From an uncultured Clostridia bacterium (GTDB taxonomy: Bacteria; Bacillota; Clostridia; Oscillospirales; Ruminococcaceae): DNA of 9,114 nt. Both the position numbers and the translations under genes were made by a program. Below, piece after piece: positions 1 to 5,571 of this stretch (the stretch's first letter is position 1; each line of letters begins with the position of its first letter). The notes below the pieces were generated by a model, which saw nothing but the letters and a program-made list of their open reading frames with translations, was not told the origin of the DNA and did no database searches. The stretch spans positions 1 to 9,114 of the forward strand of contig CAMAJC010000049.1 of NCBI GenBank assembly GCA_945835425.1, in the 5' to 3' direction.

Positions 1-466
1 CCATCTGGTTGTTTCCCGCGGCGGCGCCATGACCCTTGCACAGGAAACGGAGGTTTCGCTTGCCCAGCTGGAGGCGCTGGCCGATGTGGTCCACGACAAT
101 GAAAACATCGGCGCTTCGATCGCCAGCGGAAGCTTTCGCACCATCGGCATGGCAGTCGTCCCCTGCAGCATGAAAACGCTGGCCGGTATCGTCAGCGGCT
201 ACAGCGACAGCCTGCTGCTGCGGGCTGCGGACGTCACCCTCAAGGAACGGCGAAAGCTGGTGCTGGTCACGCGGGAATGTCCCCTGAGCGGCGTCCATCT
301 GCGCAATATGGCGGAAGCCGACCGGCTGGGAGCCGTGATCCTGCCGCCGGTGCTGAGCTACTATAACCATCCGGAAACGGCACAGGACTGCACCCGTCAT
401 ATCGCCGGCAAAATCCTCGACCAGTTCGGGCTGGATATGCAGGGCTTTGTCCGCTGGGAAGGCTGA
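1..466 (+). CDS. ubiX: UbiX-family flavin prenyltransferase, 3' part (5' end outside window)
   Basis: The frame is open from base 2, so the gene begins upstream of the window; 154 residues are visible out of a usual 185-200. UbiX joins dimethylallyl phosphate to reduced FMN to make prenylated FMN, the cofactor of UbiD-type decarboxylases. The missing N-terminus would carry the GxSGASG flavin motif. Numbering from the internal Met at base 29, the visible family blocks are ASGSF (32-36), PCSMKTL (45-51), RAADVTLKERR (65-75), R82-E83 after a hydrophobic strand, and PPVLSYY (106-112). R65, K72, R82 and Y112 keep the spacing I recall for the catalytic Arg, Lys, Arg and Tyr of Pseudomonas UbiX. The stop codon is nine bases before the next start, so the two genes are very probably co-transcribed. 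The Met at base 29 is internal, not the real start, because homology (HLVVSRGGA) continues upstream of it. A UbiD decarboxylase gene may lie upstream. Confidence 0.93.
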   Translation, partial: HLVVSRGGAMTLAQETEVSLAQLEALADVVHDNENIGASIASGSFRTIGMAVVPCSMKTLAGIVSGYSDSLLLRAADVTLKERRKLVLVTRECPLSGVHLRNMAEADRLGAVILPPVLSYYNHPETAQDCTRHIAGKILDQFGLDMQGFVRWEG

Positions 467-475
467 GAGGTGTCT

Positions 476-868
476 ATGAAAACCTTTACAGTCACCCGCA
501 CCCTTTTCGGATTCCCACTGACCGCGGCAGTTTCGGTGCTGAACGACGGCGTCCACGTCCTCCTGACCGGCGGCTGCCGCACCCATGTAGGCGCAGTCAC
601 GGCCGTTTATGGCGGCAAACCGGAAACAGTCTGTTTCCCCGGCCACAAAGATGACGTGATCAGCAAAATGTGGGCAGAGTCCCTCGCGGATTATCTGGCA
701 GAGCGCGGTTTCACGGCTTCTTCTCCGGAACCGGGCGCTGCTGTCACCGTCGCCTGCGGCATCCACTATGATGGCGTGAGCAAAGAGCAAATCCGCGCGA
801 TTGTCTCCGTCTGTGCGGATATGCTGCGGGAAGTCAAAGAGACGATTGCACACAAAATGCGTGTATAA
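476..868 (+). CDS. lpdD: LpdD-like prenylated-flavin chaperone
   Basis: A 130-residue soluble protein with no membrane segment or signal peptide. It resembles the LpdD family found beside UbiX/UbiD genes (for example the gallate decarboxylase genes of Lactobacillus plantarum). Members are annotated as prenyl-FMN binding chaperones thought to help deliver the cofactor to UbiD enzymes. Recognisable stretches are HVLLTGGCRTHVGAV (27-41), PGHKDD (55-60) and CGIHYDGVSKEQI (94-106). I chose the ATG at 476: the GAGAGG at 465-470 sits five bases upstream at normal Shine-Dalgarno spacing. The in-frame GTG at 470 overlaps that site and would add only two residues. The gene follows ubiX by nine bases and ends in a strong terminator, so it closes the operon. 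The family call rests on motif resemblance and context; biochemical function in this organism is inferred. Confidence 0.8.
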   Translation: MKTFTVTRTLFGFPLTAAVSVLNDGVHVLLTGGCRTHVGAVTAVYGGKPETVCFPGHKDDVISKMWAESLADYLAERGFTASSPEPGAAVTVACGIHYDGVSKEQIRAIVSVCADMLREVKETIAHKMRV

Positions 869-874
869 AAGTAC

Positions 875-924
875 AACAGGCCATAAGAACCGCCGGGAAG
901 CGGATTCTTATGGCCTGTTTTCAT
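875..924 (+). terminator. Intrinsic terminator of the ubiX-lpdD unit, shared with a convergent gene
   Basis: A perfect 15-bp stem (875-889 with 905-919), extended inside by CCGC/GCGG (890-893 with 900-903), is followed on the plus strand by TTTTCATTT. It starts six bases after the lpdD stop. The 3' end of the convergent small gene, including its stop codon (910-908), lies inside the same stem. The hairpin may therefore also stop minus-strand transcription, though the U-tract on that side is poorer. Confidence 0.85.
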
Positions 925-1138
925 TTGTAAATATCCCCAATTCGGACGCAGCCTCTTCCAACGTAATCCCCTTCCCTTTATCCGGATCGGCAAGATAGGC
1001 ATGGTAAAGGCCTTCACAAAAAGCATCATCCTCTGCCTCATCAGCAGCCAGCAGCCCTTGCAGATAAGCAACCACATAACCTGCCTTATACTCCGGCAGT
1101 TCTTCTATCAGCTGGACTGCTCTTTCTTTGTTACTCAT
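908..1138 (-). CDS. Small acidic protein of unknown function (76 aa)
   Basis: Encodes 76 residues starting MSNKERAVQL, rich in Asp and Glu, with no membrane segment. The N-terminal half looks helical (IEELPEYKAGYVVAYLQGLL, 11-30). The C-terminal part (ITLEEAASELGI, 58-69) resembles the tail of small antitoxin-like proteins, but no toxin gene adjoins it, so I leave function open. I believe related short proteins of the form 'MSNKERA..LI...P.YK.GYV.AYLQG' are common in clostridia, usually unnamed. The start at 1138 is chosen over the one at 1171 because AGGAGGTG (1152-1145) lies six bases before it; the extra 11 residues would run through the ribosome site and into the -10 box. It has its own consensus-like promoter and is monocistronic. 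Confidence 0.72.
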   Translation of the reverse strand: MSNKERAVQLIEELPEYKAGYVVAYLQGLLAADEAEDDAFCEGLYHAYLADPDKGKGITLEEAASELGIFTNENRP

Positions 1139-1158
1139 AGCAAGCACCTCCTGTTTAT

Positions 1159-1187
1159 AGGATAGCATCAAAAAGCATAATTGTCAA
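1159..1187 (-). promoter_or_regulatory. Sigma-A promoter of the small-protein gene
   Basis: Reading the minus strand: TTGACA (1187-1182), a 17-base spacer, then TATCCT (1164-1159). Transcription should start near 1152, so the AGGAGGTG ribosome site (1152-1145) would be at the very 5' end of the message, giving an untranslated leader of only about 14 bases. Confidence 0.8.
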
Positions 1188-1201
1188 ACTAAGGACTTTG
1201 T

Positions 1202-1247
1202 TTTAAAACGCAGAAAAGCGAAGGCCTTTCGGTCTCCGCTTTTCTGC
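1202..1247 (-). terminator. Intrinsic terminator after amt
   Basis: An 11-bp perfect stem (1210-1220 with 1237-1247) continues inward after one mismatch as a 5-bp stem (1222-1226 with 1231-1235, one G-U). On the minus strand this is capped by a GAAA tetraloop and followed by GTTTTAAAAC. It lies 54 bases past the amt stop and just before the promoter of the small gene, so it insulates the two. Confidence 0.82.
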
Positions 1248-1300
1248 TGCGCTTAAAAATATAGGAGTATGAAGTCTGTCAAATTTGGGGCAGAACGATA

Positions 1301-3022
1301 TCAGTTATCATCCTGCAGTGCGTCGTAGCCTTCCTCACCGGTACGGACTTTAACGACATTCTGTACGCCGTAGACGAAGATCTTGCCGTCGCCGATATGG
1401 CCGGTGTAGAGGACTTTCTTGGCGGTCTCGATGACTCTTGCGACAGGGACCTTGCAGACGACGATCTCAACCTCGATCTTCGGCAGCAGGTTCATCTCAA
1501 CGGGAACGCCGCGGTAATATTCAGGTGCGCCCTTTTGCATGCCGCAGCCCATAACGTTGGTTACGGTCATACCGGTAACGCCGATCTGGGAGAGGGCCTG
1601 ACGAAGCTGCTCGAAACGGGCCTGCTTCATGATGATGTCGATCTTGGTAAACTGTACGCCGGTGTCGCTGGTCGCAGTAGGCGCAGGGGTACTTCTGATC
1701 TGAACCGGGACTGCCTCGTCGATATCGGTATCGCCGGTGACCTGACGGTTTTCGTCCAGGTCGGAGATGATGCCGGTACCGGCTTCAACAGAGGGCATGA
1801 AGTCGGCATAAGCGCTGACCAGGCCGTGTTCGGAGATATCCAGGCCGGCGGTTTCCTCTTCAGCGGAGCAGCGCAGGCCGATGGTGTGTTCGATAACCTT
1901 GAAGACGATGGTGATCATGATGGCAACGTAAGCGATAACGGCAACAACGCCCAGTACCTGAACGCCGAAGAACTTGAAGCCGCCGCCGTAGAATACGCCG
2001 CCGTCGGTAGCGAACAGGCCGGTCAGGATGGTGCCCAACGCGCCGCAGACGCCGTGAACGGAGATTGCGCCGACAGGGTCGTCGATCTTGGCAACGCGGT
2101 CAAAGAATTCAACAGCCAGCACGATGACGAAACCAAAGACAAGGCCCATGATCGCTGCGCCGACAGGAGAAACCATGTCGCAGCCAGCGGTGATGCCGAC
2201 CAGGCCGGCCAGAGCGGCGTTGTAGGTCATCGAAACGTCCGGCTTTTTGTAGCGGAACCAGGTGAAGATCATGGTGGTGCAGCAGGCAACCGCTGCGCAG
2301 AGGTTGGTGTTGACGAAGATCAGGGAAGCGGATTCCATCGCTGCGTCGGAGTCCATGGCGACAGTCGAGCAGCCGTTGAAACCGAACCAGCAGAACCACA
2401 GGATGAATACGCCCAGAGCTGCAATGCCCAGGTTGTGGCCGAGGATTGCGCGGGGTTTGCCGTCCTTGCCGTACTTGCCGAGACGCGGCCCAAGGATTTT
2501 CGCGCCGATCAGCGCGCAGACGCCGCCGACCATATGAACTGCGGTTGAACCGGCGAAATCATGGAAGCCCAGCTGAGAAAGCCAGCCGCCGCCCCAGATC
2601 CAGTGGCCGGAGATCGGGTAGATGATCAGGGAAATCGCTGCGGAGTAGATGCAGTAGGAGATGAATTTGGTTCTTTCTGCCATGGCGCCCGAAACGATCG
2701 TGGCAGCCGTTGCGCAGAAAACCGTCTGGAAGATGACGAAGGCCCACAGCGGGACGCCGGCAGGCAGGATGCTGCTGTAATCGCCGCGGATGGTGGGGTC
2801 AAACCAGCCGATGATGCTGTTGCCCGCGCCGAACATGATACCAAAACCGACCAGCCAGAAAGCCGGGGTGCCGATACAGAAGTCCATCAGGTTTTTCATC
2901 AGAATGTTGCCGGTGTTTTTGGCTCTGGTGAAACCGGCCTCACACATCGAGAAGCCTGCCTGCATAAAGAAGACAAGCGCTGCGCCCAGCAGCACCCATA
3001 TGGTGTTTACTGAAGAATACAT
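1301..3022 (-). CDS. amt: Ammonium transporter fused to a C-terminal PII (GlnB/GlnK) domain
   Basis: A 573-residue inner-membrane protein. Residues 1-383 are an Amt/MEP/Rh ammonium channel with the usual 11-helix hydrophobic pattern. The first helix carries FFMQAGFSMCEAGFTRAKN; DFAGSTAVH (155-163) and GAISVHG (318-324) supply the Asp and the twin pore histidines H163 and H323. The normal cytoplasmic tail follows (EEETAGLDISEHG, 388-400), then a Pro/Thr-rich linker. Residues 458-568 are a full PII domain with QKGAPEYYRG (496-505), LLPKIEVEIVV (512-522) and TGHIGDGKIFVYGV (540-553), the nucleotide-binding signature. Typical Amt proteins end near 400-440 residues, so this is a true fusion. The position matching the uridylylated Tyr51 of E. 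coli GlnB is Val508, although the Tyr46 equivalent (Y503) remains. The ATG at 3022 has GGAGGG six bases upstream. It lies downstream of glnN on the same strand, behind a leader hairpin that probably controls read-through. Confidence 0.95.
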   Translation of the reverse strand: MYSSVNTIWVLLGAALVFFMQAGFSMCEAGFTRAKNTGNILMKNLMDFCIGTPAFWLVGFGIMFGAGNSIIGWFDPTIRGDYSSILPAGVPLWAFVIFQTVFCATAATIVSGAMAERTKFISYCIYSAAISLIIYPISGHWIWGGGWLSQLGFHDFAGSTAVHMVGGVCALIGAKILGPRLGKYGKDGKPRAILGHNLGIAALGVFILWFCWFGFNGCSTVAMDSDAAMESASLIFVNTNLCAAVACCTTMIFTWFRYKKPDVSMTYNAALAGLVGITAGCDMVSPVGAAIMGLVFGFVIVLAVEFFDRVAKIDDPVGAISVHGVCGALGTILTGLFATDGGVFYGGGFKFFGVQVLGVVAVIAYVAIMITIVFKVIEHTIGLRCSAEEETAGLDISEHGLVSAYADFMPSVEAGTGIISDLDENRQVTGDTDIDEAVPVQIRSTPAPTATSDTGVQFTKIDIIMKQARFEQLRQALSQIGVTGMTVTNVMGCGMQKGAPEYYRGVPVEMNLLPKIEVEIVVCKVPVARVIETAKKVLYTGHIGDGKIFVYGVQNVVKVRTGEEGYDALQDDN

Positions 3023-3077
3023 AAGATTCCCTCCATTTTTTTCCTTTCCGCGTTCGCAAATCGTGAAAAGGTATATT

Positions 3078-3109
3078 CGTTTCCGATTCTATTTATATTT
3101 CCGGAAACG
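3078..3109 (-). repeat. Inverted repeat in the amt leader, downstream of the attenuator
   Basis: Perfect 8-bp arms CGTTTCCG (3078-3085) and CGGAAACG (3102-3109) flank a 16-base AT-rich centre. The right arm overlaps a 10-bp palindrome, TTTCCGGAAA (3098-3107). It sits just past the attenuator tail and about 55 bases before the amt ribosome site. It could be an RNA hairpin or a protein-binding site; I see no strong promoter around it (only a TATAAA-like stretch). Confidence 0.45.
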
Positions 3110-3173
3110 GAAAAGGCGTAAACCGATCCACCTGCCCTGTTGGACAGGTAAAAGGGTTCACGCCTTTGTGAAC
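3110..3173 (-). promoter_or_regulatory. ANTAR-type hexaloop attenuator between glnN and amt
   Basis: On the minus strand an antiterminator-like hairpin GUUCAC-AAAGGC-GUGAAC (3173-3156) has a six-base loop with A at position 1 and G at position 4. Its loop and 3' arm are also the 5' arm of a longer hairpin: 13 bp (3167-3155 with 3124-3112, one G-U), with an inner 5-bp stem (3149-3145 with 3134-3130). The longer hairpin is followed by UUUU CCG UUU, like an intrinsic terminator. The two folds exclude each other. With antitermination, glnN read-through would reach amt; without it, transcription would stop here. The same element precedes glnN and the glutamate synthase genes. Confidence 0.72.
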
Positions 3174-3189
3174 ATAAATATCATGCACA

Positions 3190-3226
3190 GCGATCCGGCC
3201 ATTTGGGAAGCAGCGGCCGGATACGC
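3190..3226. repeat. GC-rich hairpin after the glnN stop
   Basis: ATCCGGCC (3193-3200) pairs perfectly with GGCCGGAT (3215-3222), and GCG/CGC extends the stem across one bulged A (3223). No T-tract follows on the minus strand, so this is not a classical terminator. It could protect the 3' end of a processed glnN message between glnN and the attenuator. Confidence 0.5.
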
Positions 3227-3266
3227 CGGGCTTTATTGTTTCTATTCAATCCAATCGTATGCAAAA

Positions 3267-5357
3267 TCAGTCTTTTACATACCAGAGCATCTTGGTGTAG
3301 GTGGGCAGAGGCCAGTAATCCTCGCCGCAGACCTGCTCCGCATGGTCAGCCGCTGCACGGAGTTTATCCATGATCGGGATGACCTCATCGTGGAAGGCTT
3401 TGGCGCTTTCCAGCGGATCGGGGTTATTTTTGGCGGCTTTTCTGGCGACACGCAGCTCGTCGATCTCGTCGCAGATGGTGTCTGCGCATTCTGCCAGAGT
3501 GTTCAGGTGGCTTTCCTCAGCCTTGCAGGAGATCGCCGGGTTGACTGCCTTCATCGAAGCGATGGTGGTGGCCAGCTGCTTCTCGTAGTTGATGATCGCG
3601 GGAACGATCTGCTGGTTTGCCATCTCGAGCATGGTCAGGGCCTCGATGTTGAGGACCTTGGAGTAGTTCTCCAGGCCGACTTCATAACGGGCATGGACCT
3701 CAGTGGGGCTCATGACGCCGAAATCGTTCATCAGCTTGACGTTCTTCTCAGCCAGCATCGCGGGAAGGGCGTCGACGGTGGATTTGAGGTTGCAAAGGCC
3801 TCTGCGCTCTGCCTCGATGGGCCATTCATCCGAATAACCGTTGCCGTTGAAGATGATGCGCTTATGTTCCTTAACGGTCTTCTTGACCAGAGCCATGGCG
3901 GATTCTTCAAAGTTGTCTGCAGTCTCCAAAACGTCGGCGAACTCTCTCAGCTCTTTGGCGACGGCAACGTTCAGGACGGTGTTGACGTCGGACAGGTTCA
4001 TGTTGGAACCGGGAGCGCGGAACTCAAACTTGTTGCCGGTGAAGGCAAAAGGAGAGGTACGGTTGCGGTCGGTATTGTCCTTGGAGAACTTGGGCAGGGC
4101 GGCGACGCCGAGGTCCATCTTGACCCGCTCATGATCCTGATATTCAGCCTCATCAGCCAGCGCTTCAATAACGCTCTCCAACTCGTCGCCGACGAACATC
4201 GAGATGATAGCGGGAGGTGCTTCGTTTGCGCCCAGTCTGTGATCGTTGCCGGGAGATGCGACCGATACGCGGAGCAGGTCCTGATATTCATCGACTGCTT
4301 TGATGATCGCTGCCAGGAAGATCAGGAAGCGGAGGTTTTCCATCGGTTTTTTGCCGGGGTCGAGGAGGTTGAGACCGGGAGCGGACAGCGACCAGTTGTT
4401 GTGCTTGCCGGAGCCGTTGACGCCAGCGAAGGGTTTCTCGTGGAGCAGGCAGACAAGGCCGTGCTTTTCCGCTACCCTCTTCATCGTCTCCATGGTCAGC
4501 AGGTTTCCGTCGACCGCGCTGTTGGTGGTGGAGAAGATGGGAGCCAGCTCGTGCTGCGCGGGAGCAACTTCGTTATGTTTGGTCTTGGCGAGGATGCCGA
4601 GTTTCCACAGCTCGTCATCGATTTCTTTCATGTACGCGGAAACTTCCGGGCGGATAACGCCGAAGTAGTGCTCTTCCATCTCCTGTCCTTTAGCGGGCGG
4701 GCAGCCGAACAGGGTGCGTCCGGTCAGGATCAGGTCGCGTCTTGCTTTGTAGTCCTTCTTGTCGACCAGGAAGTATTCCTGTTCAGCGCCGACGGTGGAG
4801 GTAACTCTCGGAACGTTGATGCCGAAGAGTTTCAGGATTCTGCAGGCCTGGGTGGAAACGGCGTCCATCGAACGGAGCAGCGGGGTCTTTTTGTCCAGCG
4901 CTTCACCGGTGTAGGAGCAGAACGCCGTCGGGATGCAGAGGGTGTCGTCTTTAATGAAAGCGTAGGAAGTGGGGTCCCATGCGGTGTAGCCTCTTGCTTC
5001 GCAGGTGGCGCGCAGGCCGCCGGAGGGGAAGGAAGAAGCGTCGGGCTCGCCTTTTACCAGCTCTTTACCGGAGAACTCCATGATGACGCCGCCGTCAGCG
5101 GTGGGGCTGATGAAGCTGTCGTGTTTCTCACTGGTGATGCCGGTCAGCGGCTGGAACCAGTGGGTGTAATGGGTCGCACCGTGTTCGCACGCCCAGTCCT
5201 TCATAGCGTTGGCGACAATGTTCGCAACCGAGATATCCAAAGGCTCGCCATTGTCGATCGTCTTTTTCAGTGCTTTGTAAGTTTCTTTCGGCAGACGTTC
5301 ACGCATGGTCGCGTCGTTGAATACCATGCTGCCAAAGAGTTCAGGAACAGTGCTCAT
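3267..5357 (-). CDS. glnN: Type III glutamine synthetase (GlnN)
   Basis: A 696-residue cytoplasmic enzyme that makes glutamine from glutamate, ammonium and ATP. Length and motifs fit GSIII (about 700-730 residues; large oligomers of stacked hexameric rings), not the 440-470-residue type I enzyme. Seen in order are the N-terminal GSIII beta-grasp region with FPSGGLRATCEARGYTAWDP (110-129), the metal/glutamate block VGAEQEYFLVD (189-199), NEVAPAQHELAP (262-273), GVNGSGKHNNWS (312-323), RNRTSPF (431-437) and FTGNKFEFRAPGS (439-451). A helical C-terminal extension runs to residue 696. The start at 5357 has AGGAGG (5372-5367) nine bases upstream. The gene has its own perfect sigma-A promoter, a roughly 160-base leader with hairpins, and amt downstream. 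It faces away from the glutamate synthase genes, its metabolic partners. Confidence 0.97.
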   Translation of the reverse strand: MSTVPELFGSMVFNDATMRERLPKETYKALKKTIDNGEPLDISVANIVANAMKDWACEHGATHYTHWFQPLTGITSEKHDSFISPTADGGVIMEFSGKELVKGEPDASSFPSGGLRATCEARGYTAWDPTSYAFIKDDTLCIPTAFCSYTGEALDKKTPLLRSMDAVSTQACRILKLFGINVPRVTSTVGAEQEYFLVDKKDYKARRDLILTGRTLFGCPPAKGQEMEEHYFGVIRPEVSAYMKEIDDELWKLGILAKTKHNEVAPAQHELAPIFSTTNSAVDGNLLTMETMKRVAEKHGLVCLLHEKPFAGVNGSGKHNNWSLSAPGLNLLDPGKKPMENLRFLIFLAAIIKAVDEYQDLLRVSVASPGNDHRLGANEAPPAIISMFVGDELESVIEALADEAEYQDHERVKMDLGVAALPKFSKDNTDRNRTSPFAFTGNKFEFRAPGSNMNLSDVNTVLNVAVAKELREFADVLETADNFEESAMALVKKTVKEHKRIIFNGNGYSDEWPIEAERRGLCNLKSTVDALPAMLAEKNVKLMNDFGVMSPTEVHARYEVGLENYSKVLNIEALTMLEMANQQIVPAIINYEKQLATTIASMKAVNPAISCKAEESHLNTLAECADTICDEIDELRVARKAAKNNPDPLESAKAFHDEVIPIMDKLRAAADHAEQVCGEDYWPLPTYTKMLWYVKD

Positions 5358-5378
5358 AAAAAAGATCCTCCTTCATTC

Positions 5379-5432
5379 CCGCAGGTCTTTTTACCCGCAG
5401 CCTTTAAGTTGGGCCAAACCGCAGCGTTTGGC
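5379..5432 (-). promoter_or_regulatory. Two further hairpins in the glnN leader, next to the ribosome site
   Basis: On the minus strand GCCAAAC/GUUUGGC (5432-5426 with 5419-5413) encloses the six-base loop GCUGCG. Fourteen bases on, an 8-bp stem with two G-U pairs (5400-5393 with 5386-5379) encloses the six-base loop AAAAAG and ends seven bases before the AGGAGG. Neither loop has the A1/G4 pair expected of an ANTAR target. Separately, AAAAAGA in the second loop could pair with the UCUUUUU just after the ribosome site. These may tune translation or mRNA stability. Confidence 0.45.
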
Positions 5433-5472
5433 GCCGCGCATATTCTCCCACCGGTTTCCCGATAATAAGAGA

Positions 5473-5516
5473 TAAGGCGCTGTAGGACCTTTCCTGACCT
5501 ACAGCGCCTTTGCTGT
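5473..5516 (-). promoter_or_regulatory. ANTAR-type hexaloop element at the 5' end of the glnN leader
   Basis: The minus-strand hairpin ACAGC-AAAGGC-GCUGU (5516-5501) has the same loop and closing C-G pair as the elements before amt and glutamate synthase. Its loop and 3' arm are part of the 5' arm of a perfect 13-bp hairpin (5510-5498 with 5486-5474). The longer hairpin is followed by AUCUCUUAUUAUC, which is U-rich but not a clean U-tract, so terminator strength here is uncertain. A second AAAGGU hexamer (5492-5487) is flanked by AGG/CCU, a possible weak second hexaloop. The element starts about four bases after the predicted transcription start. Confidence 0.68.
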
Positions 5517-5526
5517 TTACGCGTTT

Positions 5527-5555
5527 ATTATATGCCCAGCGGATTTAAATGTCAA
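5527..5555 (-). promoter_or_regulatory. Consensus sigma-A promoter of glnN
   Basis: On the minus strand: TTGACA (5555-5550), a 17-base spacer, TATAAT (5532-5527). Every hexamer base matches consensus. Transcription should start near 5520, about 163 bases before the glnN start codon. Such a strong core promoter suggests that control is exerted by a repressor or after initiation; the leader hairpins fit the latter. Confidence 0.9.
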
Positions 5556-5571
5556 GGGGTATTTGACATTT
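5547..5571. repeat. Inverted repeat overlapping the glnN -35 box
   Basis: Perfect 9-bp arms AAATGTCAA (5547-5555) and TTGACATTT (5563-5571) are separated by seven bases, GGGGTAT. The left arm contains the glnN -35 hexamer and the right arm lies just upstream of it, a position where a dimeric regulator could repress or activate. It resembles the GlnR/TnrA box (TGTNA-N7-TNACA), but the half-sites are nine bases apart, not seven, so I do not assign it to that family. Confidence 0.5.

Noticed and set aside
470..475. GTG start for lpdD at 470
   Set aside because: It overlaps the GAGAGG ribosome site, which is ideally placed for the ATG at 476.
1397..2548. 383-codon plus-strand frame opposite amt
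   Set aside because: Low-complexity, Asp/Gly/Ala-rich shadow of the ammonium transporter gene with no start signal.
3184..3206. Sigma-54 promoter before amt
   Set aside because: A TGGCC...GTGCA pattern on the minus strand has the wrong distance between the GG and GC elements.
2790..5465. Very long open frame (891 codons) on the plus strand opposite glnN
   Set aside because: It is antisense to the unmistakable glutamine synthetase gene, has no recognisable domain or ribosome site, and crosses the amt start, attenuator and glnN start. It arises from the codon bias of the real gene.
5547..5571. GlnR/TnrA operator
   Set aside because: The half-sites match but are separated by nine bases where the consensus requires seven.
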